From Prorocentrum cordatum (taxonomy: Eukaryota > Sar > Dinophyceae > Prorocentrales > Prorocentraceae), in the NCBI GenBank assembly GCA_963575745.1, contig CAUYUJ010014268.1, positions 1-64,000 of the forward strand: a stretch of 64,000 nucleotides of DNA, read 5' to 3'. The notes under the pieces are model-generated. The model was not told where the DNA came from. It searched no databases and saw only the letters and a list, made by a program, of their open reading frames with translations. Position 1 is the first letter of the stretch. Each line of letters starts with the position of its first letter. The position numbers and the translations under genes were made by a program. Of the stretch, positions 45,430-57,500 are shown piece by piece.

Positions 45430-46319
45430 TGCCCTAGTCCTGCCGACTATAAACCCGAAGGTGCTCCCCAGAAGCCCCCGTCAGAAGACGTCCCCCGATG
45501 GCAACCTAGATGGTCCAAGAACGCCCAAGAAAGGCTCGAAGGTTCTGGGACAATCTGCGAAGCCCTTCATGTAGCGAGCCTGTGACGGACTCCGTCCTGG
45601 TCACACGTCAATGCAGTGGCAAGACAAACGTGAGTTCAATGAGGAGAAGATCGAACCCGATAAAATACCAACGATGACAATGAGCAGAAGGCCGCGATGG
45701 AGATGAGGAAGAATCTGAGGAGGAGGACGACGACGAGGACGCTGAGGAATATGAGGAGATGAAGGTAGATCGCAGGGGGGACTGATGTGAAAGAGAAAGA
45801 GGCAAAAGAAGGGGAAGGGGATGAGGATGAGGAAAAGGAACGGAGGCAGGACGGTAGTAAATCCAGGATGCATCAACGATGCTGCGATACACGCTCGTGT
45901 CCCAAGTCTCCTGATCAAGAATAGCTACAACTGTCCCATTTTAATGTGACGCTCGTATATCGCATCTTGAAAACGGCCTACTCCGAGGAACGCAATAGGA
46001 CCAGAAAGCTCAAGGACGTGCCTAAGAACCTCATCTTGTCCGTATAACTGTGATGCAAGATTTAGCGCCAGGTGGCAACATTCGATGTCACAAGCGAGAG
46101 CCACATGTTGAAATGAAGCCGTCCTGCATGCGTTCAGGTAGGATATGCTTCGCCCCATTTTGAAAAAGAACCGCCCTCCAAACCTGAAGGTCGGAAACGT
46201 TCAAGGCAATTTGCACGGCGCCAACGCGACAGGCACATGTCGAAAACTACTCGTTCCTCATCCATGTGACTGTTTGGAACTGAACTGTGAACACGACTGT
46301 GTGGCGCTGGGTCGCGATC
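45430..46319. other. no convincing gene
   Basis: Mixed sequence. A minus-strand frame at 45925-46158 (77 codons) has ordinary protein composition (for example LNLASQLYGQDEVLRHVLEL) but no start context, partner exon or known motif. It may be an isolated exon. Confidence 0.35.
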
Positions 46320-46605
46320 AACGTTTTAGAAACCAGTTGCCCTCCATCCATGTATGAGTTGGGGCTTTTCTCCGCTTCGGGATATAAGTTGAAGACGTGC
46401 CCACTACAGCATCGACATGCTAGACATCGGCTTGTTCAAGGGCCCGAGATGCGTCAGCTGTGGGAGGACAGACGGGCATCGCGCAACTGCCGCCCATCCA
46501 TGTGTATGTTGGGGCTGTTTCCCACTTCGGATTGCAAACAAAACATTGCAGGAGGAACCTCCAACAGAACGCCCAGGCCCCCTTACCGACACGCCTGGTT
46601 GTGCT
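46320..46605 (+). repeat. diverged ~160-bp tandem duplication
   Basis: CATCCATGTATGAGTTGGGG near 46345 and CATCCATGTGTATGTTGGGG near 46493 start parallel blocks that both continue through TTCGGGAT/TTCGGATT and a further matching stretch. Confidence 0.55.
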
Positions 46606-46716
46606 ACGGGGAATTATTTCTGATCGAAAATGATTGGACGGAAAGAGGAGCAGGGGGAGGAAGGGGGAGGAGGGAGAGCATGATTGAGAACGATGATGAA
46701 GAAAGGAGCGAGGGGG

Positions 46717-46780
46717 AGGAGGAGGAGGAGGAGGAGGAGGAGGAGGAGGAGGAGGAGGAGGAGGAGGAGGAGGAGGAGGA
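46717..46780 (+). repeat. (GGA)n microsatellite
   Basis: About 20 GGA units. Confidence 0.9.
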
Positions 46781-48160
46781 CACCCGCGACGCCGTGATGG
46801 GCGGGAGCAGGAGGCCGTGTTAGAATATGGCGAGGCTGCTGCCCCCAGCCCTTTTCTGGCATGGCCCTGTGCGCTGGCTTTCAAGGAGCGCGATCTGGGT
46901 AAAAAGCGATTGTCGTGCAAGCGTGGCCGCTGCAAGCTCGGGGCCACCGTCTGCTTCCTCCGCCCGCTGCTGCTGCTCATAACAACGGTCATCACTATCA
47001 ACACCAACACCACCAACAGCATCAACAACATCACCATATTCAGAGTCATATCCATCAGCATTACCATCCGCGACAGCAGTTGAACAACATCATCACCTTG
47101 AACAGCCACACTATACCGGTGGACTCCAACATGCACAATATAGCTTCTAAACTCTCAACCAACTCGACCTGGGCTTCGACACGCTGAGGCGTTCTCTCAC
47201 GCAGCCAGGGCTGCCGAAGAAGGCTCCAGGACGCCCCAGCGGACTCAAAGCGGACCCCAAAGAGAGCCCCAAACTACGAATCGTGTTCCAAACCTGCGGT
47301 CTGACTCGCAGCTTTACCGCCTTCGCCTGTTTTTCCTCGGCAGCGTCCAAGACTGCCCCAAAGGGTCCCCACATCGTTCCAAGACGAACCAAGAAACCCC
47401 CAATGAGGTGCCACAACGGTCTAAGAGAGTCCCAATGAGGCCAACGAGACGCTCAGGACGGCCCCAAAGGGCCCCAACAGAACAACAATTCGGGCCTAGG
47501 ACGGGTAACTCGAGCTGGCACGCTGATCCCCCGCCCCAAGAGGGCCCTCGAGACCGCCACCTGGCGCCCAAGACATCCCCGAGAGGCACTCAGAGGCCCC
47601 CTACAAACACCCGTACGAGCCTATGCAAGCGGGCCCAATGGTCCGAATGGCCTCTGCGATCATGCGAAACTCTCTTTCTCTTTTGGGGGTCGGCGGAGTT
47701 GCGTAAGACTCTTGACTATAGAACGCACACCCGCCGCGATCCTGAACTTTCTCGCCTCCTCCGCCGCCGCCTCCTCCTCCTCCCTCCTCCCTCCTCCCTC
47801 CTCCCTCCTCCCTCCTCCCCTCCTACCCTCCTCCCCTCCACTCTCATCTCCCTCCATCCTCCGTCCTCCCTCCTCTCTCCTCCTCTTCCTGAATTATCGT
47901 TCTCCTCCTCCTCCTCCTCCTCCTCGTTTGTCCTCCTGCTGTTGCTGCTGTCCTCCTGCGTCCCCGTTGCCCTCTCAGCCCAATGACTTTCGATCGCATC
48001 CATCTTGTCCACGCCCCCTGCCCCCCCCCCCGCCCGTCAATCCTTTTTCCTTCTAAATGACGCGTTCCTGTCGCACTCCCAAGCGTGTCGGTAGGGCATG
48101 CTGGGCGTTTCACTTGAAACTTCCTTGCCATGTGTGATCGTCAAGTTTGAAAGCCACAAG
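46781..48160. repeat. degenerate repeats and pyrimidine tracts
   Basis: 47200-47620 holds minus-oriented satellite-type units with GTCTTGGACGC and a GGCGAA-type cassette. CAACACCAAC-like and CTCCTCC tracts fill 46980-47160 and 47755-48050. No gene is recognised. Confidence 0.6.
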
Positions 48161-48162
48161 AG

Positions 48163-48420
48163 CTTCGAGGACGGATGGCGGCCCGTGTTCAAGATGTGGC
48201 TCTCGCCTTAGGGCCACCCGCGTTCTTCTTTAACGCTTGTAGTAGCTTCAGGATGGCGGGCGATATGTTTTCAAACTATGGCGCTCGCCTCAGCGCCGCG
48301 CGCATTCCTCTTGTATGCTTGCAGCAGCTTCAAGGATGGAGAGCGGTTCCTTTTCAAACTGTGGTTCTTGCCTTAGCGCCGCGCACATGTGTCCTAAAAG
48401 TCTACAGCGGGTTCAAGGGT
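48163..48420 (+). repeat. three ~83-bp tandem repeats
   Basis: Starting at about 48170, 48254 and 48337, each unit contains GGATGG, then TTCAAACTGTGG or TTCAAGATGTGG, CTCGCCTTAG, GCGCCGCGC and a closing CAGCTTCA. The units are clearly diverged. Confidence 0.75.
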
Positions 48421-49440
48421 TCGTGTGGCTGGAGTATCAGGAATGCTGTTCTGACGCGGTCTGGGACTGTCAGGACGCAACAGGCGAGTTGACGCGCGGT
48501 GTTGAAGTCCCAGGACTGACGCTCTGGAAAGATTTAGGTGACAGAAACTTTGATTCCTCGCGTCGAAGTCCCACACATGGTGTTGTGGCGCGATTGAAGA
48601 TTTTCAGACAGTTGTCTTCCAACGGGTCGGGGCACTTCCCGCCATGAAGATCCATTCCTGTAGGGACCTACGACGAGGAACTTGGAGGGAGGAACTTGGA
48701 GGGAGGGCTTGATCGCAACATCACTCGTCCGTCTTGGGGTTGCTCTGCTCCTCCTCCTCCTCCTCCTCCTCCTGCTTCTCCTCCTCCTGCTCCTACTCCT
48801 CCTCCCTCCTCCTCCTCCTCCTCCGCCTCCTCCTCCTCCTCCGCCTGCCCCCCCCCTTCTGCTCTGGCGCCCCCTCCCCTGCCTCACGTGCCCCCTCCTC
48901 TCCGTTCTCTCCCCCCCCCTCTTCCCTGCCCTGCGCCTGCGGCCGCGCGCGCCAAACAGCAGTGAGCGCAGGGGGACGATCGCCGCATCGCCCATCGCTT
49001 CGGGCGGGAGCCCAGGACAGCAAGAGCCCAGGCCAGTCCCCATCTCCCCTCCCCCTTCCCATGCTCACCCCTCCTCCCGTCCTTCCCCCTCCTTCCCCCT
49101 CCTTCTCATCCCCCCCTCCTCCGCCACGTTTCCATGCGCGGAATGCGAATGATACATCTCTGGATTGTGGCACAGCAGGCAATGACAACCCGTCTTCCCT
49201 GATCCCAGAACTCCGCCAGGACAACGGCAGATGTGGATGTCCTTCCTCAGCGGTGGCCGACAGTGGTTCCCTTTGTCGGGCGTGCACTGGGACTCTGACA
49301 GGGCCATACTGAGATAACATCGGGGGCGTCCAAGAGGGGGGCGTCCAAGAGGGGGGGTGCAAATCATGGCCGGCGGCATGTGCGCGGCCCAAGGGGGGGG
49401 GGCGGCCGAGGACGTATTGAAATAAGAAGAGGCGCCATGA
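48421..49440. other. no gene; CTC-rich tracts
   Basis: Trinucleotide CTC tracts at about 48740-48860 and C/T-rich sequence to about 49120. GCGTCCAAGAGGGGG is duplicated at about 49325-49355. Confidence 0.5.
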
Positions 49441-49445
49441 AATCT

Positions 49446-49477
49446 GGGATATATCATGGCCCACGCCATGATATCCC
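49446..49477. repeat. short perfect hairpin
   Basis: ATATCATGGC (49451-49460), loop CCAC, GCCATGATAT (49465-49474): exact 10-bp arms, extended by GGG/CCC on the outside. Confidence 0.85.
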
Positions 49478-49893
49478 CCCCCCCGAATCACCACCCCCCT
49501 CTTAGCCGCCCCCGAAAACAGAAAGCGGGACAACCATGCCACCAGAGGGACGATCCAGCGACTGCCCGAGCGCCTCTCCGGAACCCTTCTAGGGCTCCAG
49601 GGCTGCGAAGACACAGCTCAGTAGCAACCGAACTATAAACAGCTGTTTGCTCCCAGCGGGGCGTCTGGACAGCTGGGCGGGCCCACAGGTGGGCCTCGAC
49701 ATCATAGTCGACAGTAGGGTGCCGTCCATTTGGGAGAAGGGTCGCGATTGCAACAGAGGGAGCGGTGAATGCCAAAAGGCTTCAACACTCATGACGACCC
49801 TTAAACACAAAGGCAACTATCAGCCTAAATGAGCAACAAGACCACGCTTTCAGCCAGATAAGCCAACATGACACGTAAACGACGAGAAAGACG

Positions 49894-50044
49894 GTAATCA
49901 TCATCATCACCACCATCATCATCACCATCATCACCATCGCCATCGTCATTACCATAATCATCATCATCATCATCATCAGTATCATCATCATCATCATCAT
50001 CATCATCACCATTATCATCATCATTACCATCACCATTATCATCA
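49894..50044 (+). repeat. (CAT)n microsatellite
   Basis: Long CAT/ATC tract, interrupted, ending in ATTATCATCACC-like sequence. Confidence 0.9.
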
Positions 50045-50699
50045 CCCTCCCACCTCCAGCATCCTCACCATCCTTATCATCGCTCCCTTCCTCCTCTCAC
50101 TCGCTCGGCCCCCCCCCCCGCCCCCCATCGGCACGGGAGGGCGCCTGCGCGATGAATACCATGTCGGCGTACGGCCGCCTCCTTCCTCCCTCCTCTCCTC
50201 CCTCCTCTCTCCTCATTCCTCTGTCCTCCCTCCTCCCCCTCCCTACTCCCTACTCCCTCTTTCCCTTCTCTCCTCTCCTCCCTCCTCTCTCCTTTTTCTC
50301 TTCCCAGCTACCTCCTCTCCTCTCTCACCCCTCCCCCTGTCCCTCCCTCCACCTCCCTCCTCTCGTCACTCTTGTACGCTAAACCGTACTTGAACTTGAA
50401 TTCCTAAAGCTTGTGTTTCTCTCCTCCTCTCTTTGTTATTCTCCCTCCCCCCCATCATCACCCCCCGTCCTCATTCCCCCCATCAGCCTCCCTTCACATC
50501 AGTCCCTCCACCTCTTTCCTCACTCATCCATCCTCCCCTCCTTCCTCTATCCTCCGATGCTTTGTTTACCTGCACCTCCGCAGAACGTTTCAACTTCAAA
50601 CTCTCTGAGCTGCTCGGTGCGCGCTGCGCGCGACTCAATCACGAGTACCGTGTACTCGTGCGTACCCCATTTCTCGTTTCTCCGCGGTGCGACCCCCGA
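50045..50699. other. pyrimidine-rich intergenic stretch
   Basis: Strongly C/T-rich to about 50560, then mixed sequence to the gene 4 stop codon. No gene. Confidence 0.5.
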
Positions 50700-53321
50700 T
50701 CATTGCAACACGGACTCCATAAATTGATTGAACCTCGCCGCCCTGGCCTTCCACATGGGCACCGCCGCAGAGCCCTTCATGTGGTCATCGTTGAAGGCCT
50801 TGATCGTCTTCAGCACATCCGTGCCGCACCTCTTGGCCTCCGTCACCGAGAGCTTCGCCAAACACCAAGCGTGGCCCCATTCCGTCGTTTTCTTAGGCTC
50901 GTAGAACACTGGCATCGCGACCCAACCCCACGGCACACTCAAGATCCCTTTCGGCGGAACCACTACCCATTCGGAGCGCTCGAAAAACTTGACGCCGTCG
51001 TCCGTCTCAAGGAACTTCGCGGCGTTCGGCATCACGATACCGTCCTCGAGCAGGCTCTCGATCTTGAAGAGGCCCACGTACATCTGGCTCTCCCAATTCT
51101 TCATGACGAAGCCTACGCCAGGAAGAGGAACTGCAGCTGCACCAAACCTGAACGCGTTGAACCTAGCTGTGAACATCCAGGGGTCCGCACCACCATCTGC
51201 ATCAAGAGTCATGTCATTCGGGAGGGGCGCGAAGTCGAACGTCTGCAACGAGCTCTGGATGCGGCCAATGGCCCCTGGCGCCTTCGCCTCCCTGAGCATG
51301 AGGTTGTCCATGGTCGTGATCTTGGCCTCCATCTTCGTGGCCGACTCCGCCATGAACTGGTTGACCATCTTCTCGATTGTTGTACCCGCGCTGCAGAAGA
51401 TCTGGATGGTGTCCCCACTGTACTCCGCCTCGTCGCCCTCGGGGGCAGCAACTCCCAGCGCGTGGTTGGTCAGCTTATTCTCCGCCAGCGGGTAGCCGCG
51501 GATGTTTCTCGCAACCGCGATCCCCAGCTTCTTCTTGAAGCCACCCGAGATCAGGGAGTTCGCAACCTGCGGAGGGCGAGAAACAAGAACCAAGACAACC
51601 AGCAAAGTCGAGATCCGAGGATCCAGGATCGGATCCATCTTGGCAGGATCCGAGACGGACCCCTTTGGGCGGGGCCCGTCCTGGGCTGGCCCCAAAACGG
51701 GGGCGTCTTGGATCCTGCCAAGATGGACCCATCTTGGACTCGGGTTCCCCTTCCCGCATTGGCTCGACCCCCAAGGCTATCCAACAGAGCCCCTTCCAGG
51801 CCCGCTAAGAGGAACCTGTCTTGAGTCCAACCACGAAAGGCCCGCCTTGGGCCCACCAAGATGGTCCCATCTTCAACCGATGGGGCCCGTCGCCCCCCCC
51901 CCCCTCAGCCGGCCCCGCCAAGAGGGACCCGTCTCGGGTCCCAGCGCGAGGGGCCCGCCCTGGGCCCCTCAAAGAGGGACCCAACACATATGTTTAAGCC
52001 TGGTGCGTTTCGGCCTCAGGCTCACCTTCATGATCTGGTGGTGCTCGGCCTGGTAGACCTTGCGCTCCTGGACCTTCCTGTCCTTGAATACGAAGTCCAT
52101 GGCCTCGTAGTGGTCCTTGCAGGCCCTCTTGGCGATCTCCAGCTGCTCGATGGCGACCTCGGCGGACCTCTCGAGCGACGCCAAGTTCTCCACAGTCGAA
52201 TGGTTCACCTCACCTTTCTTCTCCTTCAGGATCTCCGTCTGGTCGTCGGCCTTCTTGGCGATCGCATCGGTCTTGGTGGGCAGCTGGTGCTTGGCATCGA
52301 GACTGGCCAGCTTCTCCGACATGGTAGTCATCTTCGTCTTCTCGCCTGCGGCGCCATTCAAGGTGTTCAGCGCATCCTCGATCTTCCGCGACAGGATCGA
52401 TTGCCTGCGGAGCAACTCTAACGCCGAGAGATCCTGGGGGGGCTTGGCCAAGAGAGCCTCGTCGTTCTCTGGTGGAGTGGTGGCCTGGCGCTCGCTTCCA
52501 GCTTTCTTCTTCGTTGGCGGCACAGGCGTCGAGACCTCCGAGGGGCGAACGGTCGGAAGACTAGGTGATGGACTAAGTGATCCATCGGGCCCAGGGCTGA
52601 GCACTCCCGAACTCGAACCTGACACTGACCAAGCCGTGGAAGCCGTCTTCGTAGTCAACCTCCGTCGCTTGAGGCTGTAGGTCTCAACGTCGATCTCGCT
52701 GACCTTCAGCACGCCTTTTTTGACTTCGTTGCTCTTGCCCTTCCGCAGCGTCCCATATCCCTCATGCTTCACGCGGCTCTCGCCGTTCCTGTTCTTGTGC
52801 TTGTCCCCCTGCTCCTCCACAAGTCGGTCGAAGTCCTTCCCGAGCTCCCTGCGTGTCCTCGTCGACGCCTCGTTGTTCAGCATCCAGCCGATGTACTGCG
52901 ACTTGGTGAGCAGCATGTCGTCCTCCAGCTCCTGGTCGAACTGCTTCTCCACGTGCTCCTCGATCTCCGCGTGCTCCCGCTTCGCATTCGCCACTGCCTG
53001 GGCCCTAACCTCGGGCTCGGCGCTCGGGAGAAACGGAGCCACCGAAGCTCGCCACGCCATGGGGTCGTTCTTGTAGTTCTGCTTGTTGGCCTCCTTCGCC
53101 GCGGGAAAGTTGCTCATGCTTCGCCAGTGGGCCCTGACCCCCTCATAGCAGCCCTGGTGGAAGGTGTGCCCGTCGTGGCGGCAGGGGAGGTTCGTGAGCA
53201 CATCATCCAAGTTGCAAGCGTAGCACGTGCCCGTCTCCATCACAGCATCGTCAAAGAAGAGATCCTCATCTAACGCGCTACCTCCCGCCGACGGAGCCCT
53301 CGAGCTTGCCCTCGACGCCAT
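50700..53321 (-). CDS. two-exon gene, 720 aa, zinc-motif and coiled-coil protein
   Basis: Exon 1 53321-52026 (432 codons), GT-AG intron 52025-51567, exon 2 51566-50700, with TGA at 50702-50700. Phase is 0 across the junction. Near the N-terminus a Cys/His motif reads C33-x2-C36-x10-C47, then H49, H52, H55 and C58, possibly a RING-like zinc site. Residues about 330-430 are a Lys/Glu/Ala helix, likely coiled coil, which runs to the intron. Exon 2 codes for a globular Gly/Pro/Trp-containing domain (WEWGHAWCLAKL-like) with no family I can name. AG|GT occurs at both intron ends. ATG at 53321 is chosen over 53339. A spliced-leader relic lies 87 nt upstream. Intact. The architecture loosely parallels gene 1. 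Confidence 0.75.
51567..52025 (-). other. intron of gene 4 with internal inverted repeat
   Basis: GGATCCATCTTGGCAGGATC at about 51630 and its complement GATCCTGCCAAGATGGA near 51711 form an inverted repeat of about 20 bp. CCAAGATGG and its complement occur repeatedly elsewhere in the intron. Confidence 0.6.
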
Positions 53322-53407
53322 CGGAGCGGACCCGAGCACCGTACTTCTCAGTATAGGCTACCTCCGCGCAGCAGAGGCTTGGAAATGTCACTTGTGACAC
53401 CAACGGT

Positions 53408-53429
53408 CTTTGGCCAAAATGGCTACTGA
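53408..53429 (-). other. spliced-leader relic upstream of gene 4
   Basis: Minus strand: TCAGTAGCCATTTTGGCC then AAAG. It matches the 22-nt dinoflagellate spliced leader at all but three positions, including the run GTAGCCATTTTGGC. It precedes the ATG by 87 nt. Confidence 0.75.
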
Positions 53430-53866
53430 TGGGATGTGTTATGTTAACTCTTGATCTCTGGATTCCCTCTGAATTGTATCGGGGCATTTGTTCGTTCAGG
53501 ATAATGTTTTTATGTTTGGCGTTTGCGTTTCTCCAGCGTTTTCGTAAGTGCTCCCCCCCATCCCTCTCGCTCCTACTCCTCCTCACCGTCCCCTCCCCCC
53601 CCCCCCCCGAAAACAAAAAATCACGCGGGGTGTGTTTGTCCCTCAATTCTGAGCCTTCAACTGGTGGTGGAGGGTCTTCTTCTGCAGCCATTGGTGGGTC
53701 TTTTCTTAGCATCCCTTCGGGGCCAAAGAGCTACTGATTGGACCTCTGAGTTAACTCTGGATCTCTGATTTCCTTCTGCATTGTACCCGAGCAATTTTCC
53801 GTTCAGGATGTTATGGTTGGTTTGGGTGTTCGCGTGTTCCCAGCGTTTTCCTTAAGTAAGTGCCCC
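53409..53866 (-). repeat. tandem duplication of the gene 4 upstream region
   Basis: 53409-53560 and 53721-53866 are a diverged direct duplication: TGAGTTAACTCT or TATGTTAACTCT, GGATCTCTGATTTCC or GATCTCTGGATTCCC, TTCGTTCAGGAT or CCGTTCAGGAT, and CAGCGTTTTC. The distal copy also has a worn leader-like TAGCTCTTTGGCC. Confidence 0.7.
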
Positions 53867-54114
53867 CTCTTCCCCCCTCACTCCTCCTACTCCCCTCGTC
53901 GCCCTCCCCCCGCCACGTCCCTCTCCTCGAGCCTCCCTCGGGCCCTCCTGGAGCCTCCGCCTCATCGAGTAGACCACTCATATCATCTGCACCGCCTCTT
54001 CTCAACAGGCGCATCCCCAACGGGCGCATCAGAGCATGCTTGCGCAGCGCCCCTCCTAGAGAGCGCCAACCCCACACAAGTGCAAGTGTCGTGGCTGTCT
54101 GCACCCCTGCACGA

Positions 54115-54400
54115 CTGTGCTCGGCTGTTCCAACACCTCAGAGCCTGCTTAAACAGTGTTTCGACGCCTGGAGGGTTGCTTAAACGCTGCCTCGACGCCT
54201 GGGGGTTGCTTCAACATTGCTTCAACATTGCTTCAACATTGCTTCAACTTCCGCTGTCATTGTCAACATTGCTTCAACATTGCTTCAACATTGCTTCAAC
54301 CTTGCTTCAACTTTTTCGACCAACGTCAACATTGCTTCAACATTGCTTCAACCTTGCTTCAACATTGCTTCAACATTGCTTCGGCGGGTGTCAACACAGT
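54115..54400 (+). repeat. 11-bp minisatellite (GCTTCAACATT)n
   Basis: At least a dozen GCTTCAACATT units in 54205-54395, preceded from about 54115 by more diverged units (TGCTTAAACGCTGCC, TTCGACGCCTGG). Confidence 0.9.
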
Positions 54401-54582
54401 TTGGGGGTCATCACTTTCATATAGAAAAACAGGTGTGTTTGGCTATCAACAGCGTTTTGGCGTTTTTTTTCAAGCGTCAACAGGGGGCTCCTTCGAACAT
54501 CGACTGGCCCAGTCGGCGCCCAACGAATCGCCGATTTCAGGCTGGCATGGGTGAACGTCAATATCTGGTTCCCTTTTCAGTC

Positions 54583-57500
54583 TCAACGAGTATCGTCGCC
54601 GTATTTTGCGATGTAATCGTCAATCTCAGCGGTCGTCGGGGGCCGCCGATGGTCCTCCACCGATCGGGACTCGCCGAACGACGCCCAAGTGGCAAGGAAA
54701 AGAGCAGCTGCTTTAGGCCCGTGACGTTCCACACCAAGCCTCAAGCTCCTGTACTTGCCGCAAGCTGCCCCATGAACAGGGCAACGCATCCTAATTCCGC
54801 GCTCCTCGGCGCCGTTCCGTGTCCGCTTCTCGAGTCTCACTTCCATGCCCCAAATCGTGGGCGGATATTCGGGCACCAAAGGACCTGGTGCAGCATCGAC
54901 TGCAGCATCAGCAACTGGGACAGGGCCTGCGGGCTCAGCGGGCTCGCCAGCAGCACCGTCTGGCTCTACTAATTCTGGGGCCTCTGGGCTTTTGACGCCT
55001 TCGGGCGGATCATCTTCAAGTGGGAGGGGGCCTGCAGGCATGTCCAAAGCGATGTCATCATCGCTCATGATGGCGGGGGGGGCTGGACCCACGGGCGGCT
55101 TTACAGCTGGCTCCTTGTCAAGCAGGGGCAGGGGCGGTGCAGCGCCATCCCCACATGCAAGAAGCGCTCGGCATTCCTTATTCGTGATACCTGGCGTGAT
55201 CTTGCCTTTCAGAAGAAGTTTGAAATAATATCCTGGCCTGTCGCTCCGAACGTCGGGCGGCGCAGTCTTGGACACATCGTCCCAGCACACCAAACACTGA
55301 TAATAAAATCTCTTAGATGACGGCCTCCTGGAATCTGCTATCTTCGCCGAGCCTGGGTCGTGCCTGAGGGGATCTGCTTCAAAGTGTGCGCCCCTCCCAT
55401 TCCCCTACGCCTACTTCCGCGATGTTCAATTAATGTCCTGGACCCAGACGCTCTACGCCCATACCGAGCCTGATGCCGCCTTAGTGGCTCACTGCTCTCT
55501 GCATGTATGCATGCCTCTCTCTCTCTCGCCATCTCTCCCTCCCTCCATCGCTCGATCTCCCCCCTCTCTCTCTTCCTGCCCCTCCTTCTCCCCTCCTGCC
55601 GTCTTGCGCTAGCTCGAACTCGTTTGATGGGGTGCTGATCCTACCTGGATGGTTTCGCTGCCTATCTCTCTCTCTCTCTCTCCTTGAATGGTTGCGTCAC
55701 TCGCCCTCTCTGGTTCGATCTATTGTTGTTTTTGTTGCGCCTCACTGCCTGACAAGCCTCTCCTCGAAGGCCCAACCGAGCATGCGGAGCTCGTCCATCA
55801 GGCTGAGGACGGGTACAGACGTATCTGAGAGCTTCACGTGTGGCCTGAGAACCTCAGGCTGGTCCAAGAGCAAGCAGCCATCGATATCACTCGGCCTCGG
55901 GCTCCAACGACACGTTTGGTCCCTGTCGCCGATGCCATTGATGAAATCGAAGAGGTCGATATGAAGTGGATCAGAAACGATAAAGACCTGAGCAGAGCCG
56001 ACTGCTCCTGCAGCAGACTCCTGCCATATCTCAAACGGCTGCACCGTCAGCCTGAGCGCGAACTCCTTCTTCTTCCGAAATGTTTTTACAACCACATTCT
56101 TATTCGTGCAAGACAGAAGTTGAAAAAAATCTTTGGTTGACCCATCTTTCTGGCTTGGTAGCGACATGTAGCACCCAATATTCGTGCTAAGTGCAGTCTC
56201 GAAGTACCCCTTCAGCAGCATCCGAATTGCACCACCGCCACCAGCATGCCCATCAGGCTGATCGTCACCGCCTCCATGCATATCATCATCACCTGGATCG
56301 TCGCCAGGTCCCTGGTCATCTGGCCCATCGCCAGCGTCGCCAGGATCTGGCACGTCCACTGGATCAGACAGCTCGAAAGTTCGGAAATACTCCATTGTAT
56401 ACACTCGTTGGTTCAACATTTTCTGACTTATCTTCTTGCGGCGCTGGAACCGCTTCTCTCGGCGAACTTGCAGGATCGACGACGGCCGTCGCCAAACATC
56501 CTCCAATGACAAAGTTGTATGAGATAACATGTTAGTTATATCGTCAATGTTTTGATCAACGCGCAAACTCGAGGCGATCCATGGCCAAGTCGCTGCACGA
56601 GCGTGCGTATAGATTGCTTTAGCTCGGCTGTGCGGTGCTTCCCCTACGGTGTCATCAAGTGGAATATCTTGCAGCGACTTGATTGCGTAAGCAAGCTCTT
56701 CGGACATGTTAGACCCATCGGGCAGCATGGCGTCAATGTGCGCCCGAAGCCGAGACCCCTCCCTCATAAATTCGTGTGTCACTCTATGGTGGTCACCCGG
56801 TGTGGCATATTGTGCGAGGCATCTGTCCCGAACTCCAGGTTCCGCTAACCGACAGAGGAGAATTGGAACAGTGTCAAGGAATTCCAGCTTCTCCTTCCCT
56901 AGTGCGAACGTCGCTCTCACGCAGCTTACACATTGCCTGTGGAGCTCGGCCCCCCAAGCATTCACGTCCCAAGATTTGCAATCCTCAATCATGTGTTTCA
57001 AGTTGTCCATGGCAAACTTGTGTGCATCCCGAACGAGCCTCCCCTTATGAAAACACGTGATCTGTTTACCTTGCATGATCTCTGCACGATGACAGTTGCA
57101 AGTTCCCCCCCAAGCCGAGCACTCGTGACACCTCCTCGCAAACCACGTGATGAACTTAAATTGGGATACCCACTGAGCCGACCCGAGTGCAGCACACGCA
57201 TCTTTAAAATGAGTTTCTCTGCTCTTCTGCCGAAAAGGTGAAGGATCAAATTGTCGAACGAAGCTTTCCAGGAAGCCCGACAATGGTTCGCAACAAAAAT
57301 GTAATGACGTCCATCTCCAATCTGCGAAATGAGGTAACCTGGCTTTCTTGATCACCCTGGCCAAAACATTGAATCCTGCCTGTTCTATCTGGAACGCGAT
57401 CTCTTCCACCTTCTCCCGAAAGAACTTGATGATTGCTTTTAGGCCCTTCAGGAAACCAGGGAACCATGGTAGTTGATACACGCCTCGCCTCAGCATCAAA

